A stretch of 64,000 nucleotides of DNA, from positions 380,053-444,052 of the forward strand of contig BCKE01000017.1 of assembly GCA_001600495.1 (NCBI GenBank), in the 5' to 3' direction. Below the pieces are notes generated by a model that was not told the origin of the DNA, did no database searches, and saw only the letters and a program-made list of their open reading frames with translations. Every line of letters begins with the position of its first letter. The stretch's first letter is position 1. The DNA comes from Pilasporangium apinafurcum (Eukaryota; Oomycota; Peronosporomycetes; Pythiales; Pythiaceae). Both the position numbers and the translations under genes were made by a program. This document shows, one piece after another, positions 11,004 through 22,111 of the stretch.

Positions 11004-14000
11004 AACAGAACACAGAGCAACGAAACGAAAACGCTAAGCAAGGTGCTCTCGCTTCCTAAATAGATCGAGGACTTGACAACGAAGCGTAGATAGGTAGATC
11101 TTTTCTAATCATGTGCGTTTTTTTTCTTTGTGTTCCTGGCCATGCACACACAGTAGCTGTGCTTGACTCATAATGACTCCACAGGTTGTAAAGTGTGCTG
11201 ACGCTTGCTGATGATACATAGCGGCTATGGTTTGGGACAAAGTATGCACACACTTCCAACAGACAGGGCTGCCTACAACGCCAAAACGCGATGCAAAGCC
11301 CCTTTCATGTTGGACAGCCGATCTTGCCAAGACGATCCTCCGTCTCTCGCTTTTGTATAATTTCATCATTGACTATGGTGTCCAACAAAAAGATAGTTCA
11401 ACATTCGCCCCATCTCATCGAAAGCAGGAGAGTGGATTGCCAGGTTTTTCGAAGTCTATCTTTACTTTTTAATGTTAAAATGCTGTAATGCCCACTTCTT
11501 ATTTTGTGGTTTGTTGGGCGTCTGTGACATGCTAATTCGCGGGCTCATACTGGTGAATTTCGAGGATCTGATATAGGTGAGATGGGCTCTATGTATCAGC
11601 GAATTTGTGGAGATCAACTCTCAAAAGCATTCATATAGTGGCAACGTTCTGTGCCGGTCTTCGCGTATTGCATTACGCTGGTTTGCGGTGGGTATTGACA
11701 ATATTAAGAACAGAAATCGCGTTGATACTTTAGATATGATATATATTCATCCTGATTTGGTACTTGATGGTACGGAATAGAATGAATGGCCAACTTGAAC
11801 CAAATCTATTCCAATATGGATAAAGACGAAGCGCATCAGCATCCACTCCAATGTATAACGTTATGAGCGTACGGCCATTGTATCCCCTGTTTAACTCCAT
11901 ATCGCACGGTATGGACAATCCGACTTTGACTTCCAAAGTTCTAGCCGTTTTGTAAGACCCAATATGAGACTCTGATTCTTGGACTTGGCACCTTTCGTTT
12001 AAATGCATCTATCCTTCTTATGTAGCCGTGTTAAACACATATCAATAGTACACATTATCCTAAATATCATGGTTTAGGCTCAAATCGGTTCTGGTCCTGG
12101 TATTCGACAGGAATGTTAGTGATGATTATGCAGCTACCTAACATGTCGCCATCTAAGCTCCTACAGATGTACAGTTTTTGGGGAGAGACATCGAAGTGGT
12201 TGTGGACAGGCGAGCATCCAGTGTTGACTGAGACCTGCAACTGCGTGTCAAAAGTCAACCAAACCGACTCTCTCAGGAGGATCTTTTCTTCACACCAAAC
12301 CAATGATAGCTGATAGATAAGGAAGGAGATTTTCCCTATCAGCTCATCACCCTGGGTTCGAAAGAAAGACAAAAACCAGACCAAACATAGCATCTTAATT
12401 TTATTGCGTTTTCTTGAAATATAAATTTGGTAAAAATGCAGTGAAAACTGCCATTATTTGCGCCATTTGATTCGTTTAAATCACTCTTCCAGTTATTATA
12501 AGTAGTCGCAAAGGTATGTGGCAAACTGAATATCGATGGAAGCTCTGGTGACTTAATTGATCTTTCTTGGTAGATGGAAAGGCAGCTTCAAGACAGTATC
12601 GTAACACTCTTCGTTGTCGTTGCTTACGTACGAAGAAAGTAACGCGTGATGGTGGTGTTTGACGCAGTACAGGTCATACTCCGAGTGGATACGTCTCGGG
12701 TGTACTATTCGTTTCTATTGGACGGCTTGGGTCACGACGTTGTCGATGTCACACCTATCAACGATCTTTTTCTTGTTAAGAGGGGAAACGAGCGTAGAAA
12801 GAGGATAGGAAAAGATTTGGTGCAAAAACAGAAACTCGCACATTAACTTGTATTTGGTATGTGAACAAGCTGATTGGCGTCAGAGAACGCACAACGAAGG
12901 GAGGCGGCTACATCGAGTGAGTCAGGTCTGAGTCAGACCTAGGTCCCCATAGCGAACATTGGCATTACATTCTCATTTTCATTTTCCTCCGGTGAAACAA
13001 TCATCCCTTCGCGCTTGGCAAATCCTTCGCCCTATCAAAAGTACGTTCGTCACTATCATCCATTTCCGTGCTGTGAAGGATATTAAAACTTCACAGTTTT
13101 CAACCGTATCTTGGGCATGTGACTGTCTGTTTCGCAAGGATCAAGTAACCAACCTTCTTCACGCCTACGGTATGAATACTTTATGTCCATAGTTTAGCAA
13201 AGCGTCTTTTACTGTCTCCAGAATAAAGATGTATGAGCCGATTACTCGCCGTGGAGTTTTAGTTCGAATGGACAGAGTGACGTATTTGTAGATACTCGGT
13301 TATTATATGTATACTAATTTCGATGAAATCATGGGCACGATGAAAATGAGAGAGATACTACCATATTCTGGTCCCAATCGATTGTTTCGACTTTATCAAC
13401 CTTCTAAGGATCAGTTAAGTATCATACATAGTCACATTCTCCTTGTTGACCAAAAGTAGATACTTTCCCGGCCCACCCAATATGACGCACATAATGTAGT
13501 TTGTAGTCAACACTGGCAGTAGTTACTCAATCACCTGCAATAGACAAGCTATAGCTACTGGAAGCAAAATTGTAGGTGCTCTCAACGCTGCTTTTCTCCC
13601 CTATTGGTTTATACAGTGGCTAAAGGCTTGAAGTAAGAGCATATGCACACAAAGCGACACAATTGATGTTAATATGGAAACAAATTCCAGTTTTCTTTGA
13701 TATAATCCCAAAAGTCGGTGACCAATGGTGATATGGATACGGAAACAAAAAAAATCTTTTTTGCTGGGAGACTATGTAACAAGGATCTTTTATATCCGTA
13801 TACTCTCTCCACCATGGTGAACAGAAAGCCAGATCTTCTCTCTGTGATGTCACGAAGATTCTAATTCAACACTTCGTCCTGGTTCAACAGCAGATGTGAG
13901 TGCTCGATCATCACCACTATGCACCTATATGTTTTCACCCAAGTTGTGCTAAATGTGCCTGCATTCAATAAATGCTACATCTTCTTGGATAGGTCAAGAT

Positions 14001-14918
14001 TTCAAGCTACTTTTCAGTTAGTTCATCAGCCACGATTTGAAACAGCGATTAAAACTTTTGAAAGTGGCTACAATTAATCATCTCACTTCAAAAATGAAGT
14101 ACACTATTTCCTACCACAGTGTGCTACGCTTGTTATTGAGGTGAAGCAATCGACGTATAGGAAACAATGCAGCGATATTTTATTCCTAATCCGCAAAATA
14201 TCGCTTGTGTTGCACCTTCACGTCGTATTTTCATCCACAATTCATGCGTAACCTCGGACGTCTTGGGTTGGCTATACCAACATCCACTCAAAGGAAAGGA
14301 ACACTCCACATCACCCAAAACCTGACGAACACCCCTTCTTTGTGCTATTATACATGGTCGGCGTATTACGATGTGAAATAAAATGAACATAATCAGAGGA
14401 TGCGATCCATCGTAAGTCGTGAACTATAGGAACTAAACCATGTGACTGAATGTTGATAGTAAACTCACAATTATTTATTTTTTTTGTTCTTAAACAAAAT
14501 CTTATCAGCGAAATATAACCTAAATAAAGAAATTAGATCCATCATTCCAGCATGAACCCATGAAGACAGATTGGCAATCTCCAACTTCTTTTTCTTTTCC
14601 GATAGATACAGTAAATTCATGTGCTCCATAGAAATTCACTATAAAAATGCACATAACTGATTATGACTCGTGGTTGCCTAAACCTACGAAAAGAGTGCGG
14701 GACAACTACAACAGAGGAAGGAGGATGGGACAGGGAGCACCACTCTCCTCTCTTCACTTCGGGTTCGAAATCTATCACTTACTCTCTAATGTCTCCTTGT
14801 CTGATTCACTTGGGCAGGTTTTTCGTTTGAGATTCTGCTTTCACTTTTGTCAGTTGGCAATCTTCCTCCTCCCAGTCACATCAACACAAGAGCAAGAGAC
14901 CAGAGATCATCGACAACC
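11004..14918. other. 3.9-kb gene-poor stretch
   Basis: Between divergent permease copies 3 and 4. Open frames reach at most about 90 codons, on both strands, without motifs. A frame at 11227-11472 has ordinary amino-acid composition but no match that I recognise. The last 100 bases are the pyrimidine-rich leader of copy 4. Confidence 0.45.
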
Positions 14919-16382
14919 ATGGGCAAAGGAAACCCACTTTTCACGTTTGAAGACGCGAAAATCGCCTTCAATCTCTTCTGCTGTGTTTACGGTATTGGTA
15001 CACTTGGTATGCCCGCCAATTTTTCTCGTGCGGGTCCAGTTCTCGCAGTAATTGCGATGCTGTTTATGGCATTCGCAAACGTTTACTCCTCGGTGGTGTG
15101 CTCAAAGGTTTTGCTCATTGCACCACGCTCGGTGCGGACCTTTGGTGATCTCGGCGAGTGGTGCATGGGTAAACCTGGACGATATTTGGTTGTGGTGTCG
15201 CAGATGGGCGTCTGCTTGCTCGTCCCTTGTGCGTTTTTGGTACTCGGTGGGATCTTGTTGCAGAGTCTCTTCCCGGGTGCGTTCGAACAGAGCACATGGA
15301 TCATCTTGATGGCGCTGATGGTGTTGCCTGTCACGCTCATACCAACGTTGAAAGAAGGTGCCGCGGCTGCGTTCGCTGGGTGCATGGGCACGATTCTTGC
15401 CGATATTATTGGTGTTGGCGTGTTGTTGCATGGGATGTCAGGCCACCCATCGGTGCCCACACCACATCTCACATTCAAACAAGTGGCGACCACCTTTGGT
15501 AATCTGTCACTTGCCTACGGTGCCGGTATTGTCATCCCAGCGCTGCAACGTCAACACAGTGATCCAAGTCGCATGCCTCGTGTGGTTTTTGTGACCATCA
15601 CGTTTATTTCGATATTGTTTTTGGTTTTGGCCAGCACGGGTTACTCGGCTATCGGCTGCCAGATTTCGGGCAACTTGCTCTTCTCAATTTTCCCGGATGC
15701 GGAAACTGGTTTGAGCAAACTTGGTTTCCACAGTGACAAAGGCATGGCCGTCTTGGCGTATCTATTCATGCAGCTGCATATTACCATTGCGTTTAATGTG
15801 ATTGTGCATCCTGCCTTTTACATTTTGGAACGTCTGGTCTTGGGCATGCACCAGAAGAAGTATGAAGACGTGGAAGCCCCCAACTACGAGTCAGTCGATA
15901 CTCCCGCCACTGGCATCAAGGTTCGTAATTCCAAGGGATCGACTGTGTCTATGGCCGACATTGAAAAGGAAACGCTAGATGAAGAAGAAGAGCTAGCGGA
16001 ATACAAAGGCACGGGGTCGGTCATCAAGTATGTTGTTCTGCGTACCGTAGTGGTTACAATACTTGTGGTTGCCTCGGTGTTGTTGAAGGATCACTTTTTG
16101 GATTTGACCGACTTTGTCGGTGCCTCAGCCATTACAATGAGTTGCATCATACTGCCGATTGTCTTTTACCTCAAGAAACTCTGGGTGAACATCCATTTCG
16201 CTGAGAAAGCCATGGCACTCTTGGTGGTTCTGATTTGTCTGGTACTCGGCTGCTACGTGACGTACCTCTCGGGCAAGCAGCTCTTTAACCCCGATAACTC
16301 GGGTGGTCCATCGTTCCCGTTCTGCCACGCAGAACACCAAGAGAGCATTTACTACATCAAGGACAACTCTACGCGCTTTTAA
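14919..16382 (+). CDS. AAAP amino-acid permease, copy 4 (diverged)
   Basis: A 487-residue permease, uninterrupted and free of N. I choose the ATG of MGKGNPLF (context ACAACCATGG) because it aligns with the starts of copies 1-3; an upstream in-frame ATG at 14847 would add 24 residues with no counterpart. It keeps the first-helix signature FNLFCCVYGIGTLGMPANF, the acidic loop (SKGSTVSMADIEKETLDEEEEL) and the terminal KDNSTRF, but differs through most of its length from the near-identical trio, so it is the oldest branch of the cluster. Because it is intact it is the best reference for the gene structure: one exon, about eleven hydrophobic segments. Likely proton-coupled amino-acid uptake; substrate unknown. 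Confidence 0.92.
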   Translation: MGKGNPLFTFEDAKIAFNLFCCVYGIGTLGMPANFSRAGPVLAVIAMLFMAFANVYSSVVCSKVLLIAPRSVRTFGDLGEWCMGKPGRYLVVVSQMGVCLLVPCAFLVLGGILLQSLFPGAFEQSTWIILMALMVLPVTLIPTLKEGAAAAFAGCMGTILADIIGVGVLLHGMSGHPSVPTPHLTFKQVATTFGNLSLAYGAGIVIPALQRQHSDPSRMPRVVFVTITFISILFLVLASTGYSAIGCQISGNLLFSIFPDAETGLSKLGFHSDKGMAVLAYLFMQLHITIAFNVIVHPAFYILERLVLGMHQKKYEDVEAPNYESVDTPATGIKVRNSKGSTVSMADIEKETLDEEEELAEYKGTGSVIKYVVLRTVVVTILVVASVLLKDHFLDLTDFVGASAITMSCIILPIVFYLKKLWVNIHFAEKAMALLVVLICLVLGCYVTYLSGKQLFNPDNSGGPSFPFCHAEHQESIYYIKDNSTRF

Positions 16383-16734
16383 GCGGGTTATTCAAGGCGG
16401 CATGTGGAGTTTTTTTGACATGTGTTATGTGTTGGACCAAAAAATAACAAGTGTCGAGATAGTTTTTACAATTTCTGTTGTTTGACTGCAAATGAAAAAA
16501 ACACAAAAAAATCATGTGTAAGTTGGCCATTTTTAATTTTCATGCATTGGTGCAAACCCTAAAAAGAATTCTTACCTATGAGATAGCAAATCGGTTCTTT
16601 TTTATACCAATAGCGGAACCTATTAAGTGATAGAGAGTCTTAACCTGTAAGCAAAAATAGGAGTCCCTATTAATTATTTGAATGCACATCTGAAGGTATT
16701 TGTGTTTCTCTTCACCTTTATTGACTGAGACAAA
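16383..16734. other. 3' flank of permease copy 4
   Basis: 352 bases of AT-rich sequence between the permease stop and the dispersed repeat. No gene seen. Confidence 0.5.
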
Positions 16735-17200
16735 ATCCCATCAGTGGGATCAATGGGCAATAGACGTTAACCTCTATCCATCATTTCTTCTATCTCTACG
16801 ATACATGTTGACGATAACAGTGCATGCCCGAGGCGATTGAGTGCGTGGAAAATCAAATCGATTGTCCAGAAAGCGTGGTACGATAGTATCGATGCAAAAG
16901 GAAAACAAACATCACACATACAACTGTGAGAAACACTATACAACAAAGATTTGTTCTCACTGTGAGAGAATCAACTACACAATGGAGCACTAAAAAGTTT
17001 TTCAATAGATGTACTGCAAGTTTGTTCTTGACAGAGATGTTAATGCTGGTAGAAACATCTTTCNCAAGAATGAACATTTATTCATCGAGTCCAGGTGTTG
17101 AAGATGTCTACTCTGCGATTATCTTGTCTTAATTAGACAAGTTGGACTCAAGCGAAGAGCAGGAGATCCTCTCAGAGTTACCAGTATTTCCATATCTCAA
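16735..17200 (+). repeat. Dispersed repeat, copy 2, with decayed TnpB/Fanzor zinc ribbon
   Basis: The best-preserved copy of the repeat also seen at 1-440 and 55290-55740. The coding remnant at 16925-17101 reads TTKICSHCERINYT, two stops, then CKFVLDRDVNAGRNIF and KNEHLF. This has the first CxxC knuckle, a second knuckle with one Cys left, and the DRDxNA RuvC-III motif of TnpB/Fanzor nucleases. It ends next to the thiolase leader (about 17200). The three copies differ by internal deletions, so the family is old and no longer coding. Confidence 0.75.
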
Positions 17201-17338
17201 ATGATCGCTGTTTTCGGAATTTACCGAACACTTTCTGTTCTATCATGTTACGAAAACAGGTCCAAACTTCAACCAGCAGCGACTCACTCAATCAATCACT
17301 TCATCAACAGCTCCATTCCCACCGCATCCTCAGACCAC

Positions 17339-18598
17339 ATGAATCGCATCGACCGCATCCGCTCACATGTGCAACACACCACGCACCACTCCACTGCTGA
17401 AGCGCACAACGCTGAAGATAATGACGATGTCGTCATCGTCTCGGCGTTGCGCACGCCAATCACGCGTGCCAAGCGCGGCGGCTTCAAAGACACAACACCC
17501 GATGTATTGCTCGCCCATGCATTGCAGGCTGTGCTGACGCAGGCAAATGTCAGTCCCACTGCTGTGGCAGACATCGTCGTGGGTAACGTGCTCCTGCCAC
17601 GTGCGGGCGCGACGATCGCGCGGATGGCCCAGCTGTCGGTGGGCATTCCACACACCGTGCCACTGCATTCGCTTAACCGCCAGTGCGGGTCTGGTCTACA
17701 AGCCGTGGCGAATGTTGCCGCGAACATCAAAGCCGGTCACTACGATATTGGTATTGCAGCGGGGTTTGAGAGCATGTCAGTCGTCGATATCAGCAGCCAG
17801 GCGCCACCACTAGTGGATTGGGAACTTATGAAGGTCGTCCCAGAAGCCATGGACTGTGTTACGCCTGTGGGCATCACCTGCAGTGAGAATGTCGCAGCTA
17901 CATATGCCATCTCGCGCGCTGACCAAGACGCGTTTGCGGCGACATCGCATGCCAAAGCCGTGAATGCTCAGGCGAACGGCTGGTTCCAGGACGAAATTAC
18001 TCCCGTCTCAACAATTATTAAGACAAAAGATGGAAGTGAACAGGCGATTGTGGTTACACAAGACGATGGCATTCGACCCGGGACGACTATCGAAGAGCTG
18101 GCCAAGCTACAGCCCGCTTTTCAGGATGGTGGCTGCACGACAGCAGGGAATGCAAGTCAAGTGAGTGATGGTGCAGCGGCGGTGTTGCTCACCCGTCGCT
18201 CTGTTGCCAAGCAGAATGGCTTACCCATTCTTGGTCGCTTCGTCTCATATGCAGTTGTGGGGGTCCCTGTATCAACATTGGGTATTGGCCCGGCAATCGC
18301 GATCCCTGAAGCGCTGAAAAAAGCAGGGTTGACGAGTGACGACATCGACATTTTTGAAATCAATGAGGCGTTTGCCAGTCAAGCGTTTTACTGTATCCAA
18401 GAGTTGGGTATCCCTATGGAAAAAGTGAATCCAAAAGGAGGTGCCATTGCGCTGGGCCACCCGCTCGGCTGTACTGGTGCAAGACAAGTGGCAACGGTGC
18501 TCACGGAGCTTAAACGCACCCATAAGCGATACGGTATGATCTCAATGTGCATCGGCACTGGGATGGGTGCTGCTGCTGTCATTGAGCGTGAACCATAG
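17339..18598 (+). CDS. 3-ketoacyl-CoA thiolase, probably peroxisomal
   Basis: A 419-residue thiolase performing the last step of fatty-acid beta-oxidation (3-ketoacyl-CoA + CoA to acetyl-CoA and a shortened acyl-CoA). Catalytic residues visible: nucleophile C116 in [11 protein letters not shown]374 in [14 protein letters not shown], and C404 in [14 protein letters not shown] is also present. I start at the second ATG rather than 17201, because [11 protein letters not shown] then forms a type-2 peroxisomal targeting signal (R-I-x5-H-V) at residues 3-11. The length then fits peroxisomal ACAA1-type thiolases (about 420). The extra 46 codons upstream overlap the flank of a repeat and have no thiolase counterpart. 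Single exon. A mitochondrial isoform from the upstream ATG cannot be excluded. Confidence 0.93.
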   Translation: MNRIDRIRSHVQHTTHHSTAEAHNAEDNDDVVIVSALRTPITRAKRGGFKDTTPDVLLAHALQAVLTQANVSPTAVADIVVGNVLLPRAGATIARMAQLSVGIPHTVPLHSLNRQCGSGLQAVANVAANIKAGHYDIGIAAGFESMSVVDISSQAPPLVDWELMKVVPEAMDCVTPVGITCSENVAATYAISRADQDAFAATSHAKAVNAQANGWFQDEITPVSTIIKTKDGSEQAIVVTQDDGIRPGTTIEELAKLQPAFQDGGCTTAGNASQVSDGAAAVLLTRRSVAKQNGLPILGRFVSYAVVGVPVSTLGIGPAIAIPEALKKAGLTSDDIDIFEINEAFASQAFYCIQELGIPMEKVNPKGGAIALGHPLGCTGARQVATVLTELKRTHKRYGMISMCIGTGMGAAAVIEREP

Positions 18599-18831
18599 CT
18601 TCTACAAGCATCTCAACATGTCTGTATGAAGGCAAGAAGGAGTACATGTAGTATGTCTATGCCTTCTACTAGGTGTGAGGCCAACCCTTTCCGATCATGA
18701 TGCAGTCGTTGTGATCTCTTGAGGTGGGAAGTAAATGAAATCAAAAAATATTTTTGAAGCCACATATTATTAAATTAGACATCCCATGTACTATTTTCGG
18801 TAAGGACCATAAACAAAGGTGGCATCTCCAA

Positions 18832-20138
18832 ATGCGACTAGAAGAAGCTCCCAACATAAAAGCAGATTTCTCCACCGCTGGTGTGATGGCTGCGCATCAG
18901 AATACGCTCCCAGCCGAGGGTGTGTTGCTATGGATGGTGCACCAGCTACTATGTGAGCAATGGCAACTGATGTCGCCTACAGATCTCATGAATGGCGATT
19001 TGCATCAGCTAGTTGGAAACATCATCCTCGCTCCACCCGTCCACTATACAGTCACTCTTGATCCACTGCTAGCTGAATGCATGACAGTAGAAGTTCGTGG
19101 TATTGCAATTGGAGGGAAATTGTTTGTCCATTTTGTGACTCCCACGATCTCAACACGCTTGAGTTTGCTGTGAGTTTAACTCTTTATACCTGGAGTTTGT
19201 TTTTCATGTATTGATCGATGTTGACACCGTTCTTATGTCTCCCCACATTGTTTGTTGGTCAATTATTAGAATCCGAGATTACGTGAAGCCACACACCAGC
19301 GTAAAGACGAACGAGCAACCCATCGAGCTCATCAATCGTGCGGTGCACATCGATGCTTGGTACGGCGACCTGGAATTGTTGCGTTGGAGGTACAGTACAT
19401 TTGATCTGGTTTGGCTTTCGGTGAGACACAACTGAACCAATTTGCTCACGAGTTACCCTTGCTGATATTGCTGACTGTAGATTGGAACGCAATGTATTCT
19501 CAGTCTTTCAACACCATGTTAATGCGCCTACAACACAACAGGGTGCTGAGCTGAGTCAGCTTTCGGACGTGCTTCTGCGTCACGTGTTTGGCTTTTTGCA
19601 CGTAATAGAGTTTATGCGCGTCACCCAGACCAGCAAGGTAAGAGTAAAGAAAGCACTGGTTTCTTTTTACCAAAGGTAGTATTCTTGACCAATCTTCTTG
19701 TTCATGGATCTGGAACGCTCTTTTTAACTTTTTAGTGTCTTCATCGGCTGTCGGATGATCCTATATTGTGGCGGCAATACCTTCTTCATGGTATGAACAT
19801 CACTCTTGTGGTTCTTAATAAATGACAAACTCCATGCTCATGGCTGTCTCTGCATCATAAAATGCTCTGCAGATTTCCCGCATGTAAGCGTCGACGACCA
19901 TTTCAAGTTAGAATATATCCGCAAGTATTCGGAACAGGGACATCATGAGTCAATGGTCGACTGGATGCCTCCCTGGTTTGGCGGAGCACCACGAAGGGAA
20001 AACTTTCTACCACCACGCTCTCCATTACGCTTACCACCCCCGCCATTTTTGCCGCTAGGACCCACACTCGGCCCACATATTGATCCGTCAATAGATATTG
20101 ACTTCGATCTTCAGCCAATGTTTAACCCGCGCTTTTAA
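18832..20138 (+). CDS. F-box protein, FBXO7-like (five exons)
   Basis: Predicted substrate adaptor of an SCF ubiquitin ligase. Exons 18832-19169, 19270-19389, 19481-19637, 19736-19790 and 19873-20138 join in frame across GT-AG introns of 82-100 bases. Order: an N-terminal region resembling the FP (Fbxo7/PI31) domain (GVLLWMVHQLL, then HYTVTLDPLL and GIAIGGKLFVHF); an F-box spanning the exon 3/4 junction (LSQLSDVLLRHVFGFL, then CLHRLSDDPILWRQYLLHDF); and a Pro/Arg-rich tail ending in FNPRF. FP domain, F-box and proline-rich tail in that order is the FBXO7 plan. The ubiquitin-like N-terminus of FBXO7 is not seen. The start is the first ATG in frame; an upstream exon is possible, since the open frame continues back to 18754. 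Confidence 0.7.
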
Positions 20139-20475
20139 ACAAAAAAACGTTCATAACTGACCCAGCTAGCCATATATTGTGCGTATGGGTTGTGGCGATA
20201 CTGAAGCCATGCAACTTGGGCCCGCATCACCTGGTTAGAGTGTCCAGCTATTTTATAAACTGTTTTTAAGTTGGAGGTCAGGCACTAACTCGGTGATTGT
20301 GCATGTCACTTGACGGCCGAAATAATCGAAACGTTAACCTATTTATACTCGATGCATCCATGTTCGCTTCAAGGCTGTAAATCATTACTACGGGTGCTTG
20401 TGTTGCCTGTCATTTGAGGCCACTTGAGCAATCATCACAAACTTTCAGGTCTCGGCATCTTCATTAAACCAAATA
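20139..20475. other. Intergenic spacer
   Basis: 337 bases between the F-box gene and the next ATG; presumably the 5' region of the latter. No gene or repeat seen. Confidence 0.5.
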
Positions 20476-22053
20476 ATGCGATGGGGAGACAAACCAGTTT
20501 TCCATGGCGCTTCTGTTGCGGCGCCTTCTGTTGGCGCACGTGATGAAGACCTATACTATCATTTCCCAACCGCAAATCATTCTAAACAGCACGCCGTCGA
20601 CGGAAACAAGCATTACAAGCCTGTAATCATTACTTCTAAATCAACAGCAACCGTGGCCCGGAAAATGAAAAGCAACCAAACTACAACAAGTGTCTTGGCA
20701 TCGAGTAGTCCTGTTGATGACATTTTTGCTGCTAAACCCAACTTGCCTTTCATTAGTACAACAAGCAAGGGGGAATCGAGTAATTTTAATGACAGTCATC
20801 TAGAGGAATGTTCAAAACCAAAACTGGTAGATAAAAGCAACGCTTCGACTGATACTGCAAGAAAAATGACGCCACGACCATCGTCAGCTTTGCAGCGCAC
20901 GGATTCCGAACTGGAGGTTATCATCCAAGAATTACGTGAGAAGGTTGCTCTACAACATCACACAGAGGAGGAAGTCCAGAAACACACCACCAACAATAAA
21001 AGAAAGAACGCGAAAGGCGAACCAAATGGGATGGTGGCCAGTCGAAGCAATCTATCTTCAACTGATTCGACTCCATTTCTGACTGGTCAGCACTCGCGAA
21101 AGTATTTGAAAAATCCAGTCGAGCGGATGCAGGATTCCACATCGTCCATCATGTCCAAGGGAATCTCAGGTGCATCGAAAACCATGCTTGTTCCCTTAGC
21201 AGGCGTATCACAACAGGATGATACAAAATGTGGACAACGATCGAATGACAATGACGACGGTGAAGTGGAAGGCTTCCGTATTCGGTCGCTAACACGAGAT
21301 CCAAGCCGTAGCAAGAACAATGCTCATCACGACAGTGCAATTTTTCGCAGTTCGACTTCATTTGGAAGGCCAACGACGAGCACTGTGTCTGTGAATGTTT
21401 CAGGCGGCGAGACAGTAAAGCCAAAAGCCATCGCTTCACATGGGAGCCTACATGTGCGTCGACACAAACCACAAACATCTACAAAAACAGCATCACGGAA
21501 TTACCAGCTCTATTTACCGCATGGAGAAACCCCAGATTCAAATGACAGTGATGACGAAGCGTCCTTGCCGTGGTCGACGTCACCCTTAGGACCATGGGTG
21601 GGATTTTCATCCCAGCGTGTAGACACCTTTGCCTCTGGTTGGGATTCTAGGTCACCAACGAATGCACCTTTATCTTCGCCGTCATCTTCAACAGGATCAC
21701 CCCGAAGACAAAAACCGACCTGGCAGGAGCGGCTGGCAGCACTTTCGCCACGAAGTCGATTGTTGTGGATCTCGGATTCAGTAGACCGAGAAGAAAGCTC
21801 CACATCCTGTTCTGAGCTCCTTCGACTACATCGATCAGCGACCCACCAGGGACTGCTTCGGCCCTTCACTGCGTTAGATCGAATACACACAACCCCGAAA
21901 CCTCCAACAGCGATATCCCAAAAAACCCGATGCAGCTCCGCTAAGATTCGTAAGACAAGTACAGATCTGATTGGGAAAGAAAGCAAGTTAGCGACGAACA
22001 TGCAGGTAGATAAGCTAAAGAAAAGCGGGAAAATGACGAAAAGTGCAGGCTAA
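20476..22053 (+). CDS. Disordered Ser/Thr-rich protein, unknown
   Basis: A 525-residue single-exon frame starting at ATG. I do not recognise the family. Composition is strongly polar (Ser, Thr, Lys, Asn) and mostly low-complexity, as in intrinsically disordered proteins. One short region near residues 135-180 (SELEVIIQELREKVALQHHT) could form a coiled coil. A basic segment near the C-terminus (QKPTWQERLAALSPRSRLLW) is the best-ordered stretch. There is no signal peptide or membrane segment. Its stop is 58 bases from the stop of the convergent deubiquitinase gene. That the frame stays open over 1.5 kb with consistent codon use supports a real gene. Confidence 0.75.
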   Translation: MRWGDKPVFHGASVAAPSVGARDEDLYYHFPTANHSKQHAVDGNKHYKPVIITSKSTATVARKMKSNQTTTSVLASSSPVDDIFAAKPNLPFISTTSKGESSNFNDSHLEECSKPKLVDKSNASTDTARKMTPRPSSALQRTDSELEVIIQELREKVALQHHTEEEVQKHTTNNKRKNAKGEPNGMVASRSNLSSTDSTPFLTGQHSRKYLKNPVERMQDSTSSIMSKGISGASKTMLVPLAGVSQQDDTKCGQRSNDNDDGEVEGFRIRSLTRDPSRSKNNAHHDSAIFRSSTSFGRPTTSTVSVNVSGGETVKPKAIASHGSLHVRRHKPQTSTKTASRNYQLYLPHGETPDSNDSDDEASLPWSTSPLGPWVGFSSQRVDTFASGWDSRSPTNAPLSSPSSSTGSPRRQKPTWQERLAALSPRSRLLWISDSVDREESSTSCSELLRLHRSATHQGLLRPFTALDRIHTTPKPPTAISQKTRCSSAKIRKTSTDLIGKESKLATNMQVDKLKKSGKMTKSAG

Positions 22054-22111
22054 CATAACAGTTAAAGTAATTCAACATATGATGACACGGAGCTACTGTT
22101 CAAGTAAACAT

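Noticed and set aside
11227-11472. 81-codon plus-strand frame in the gene-poor permease interval
   Set aside because: No recognisable domain, promoter or splice partners.
17201-17338. Upstream ATG extending the thiolase by 46 codons
   Set aside because: Adds residues without a thiolase counterpart next to a repeat and would bury the PTS2 signal.
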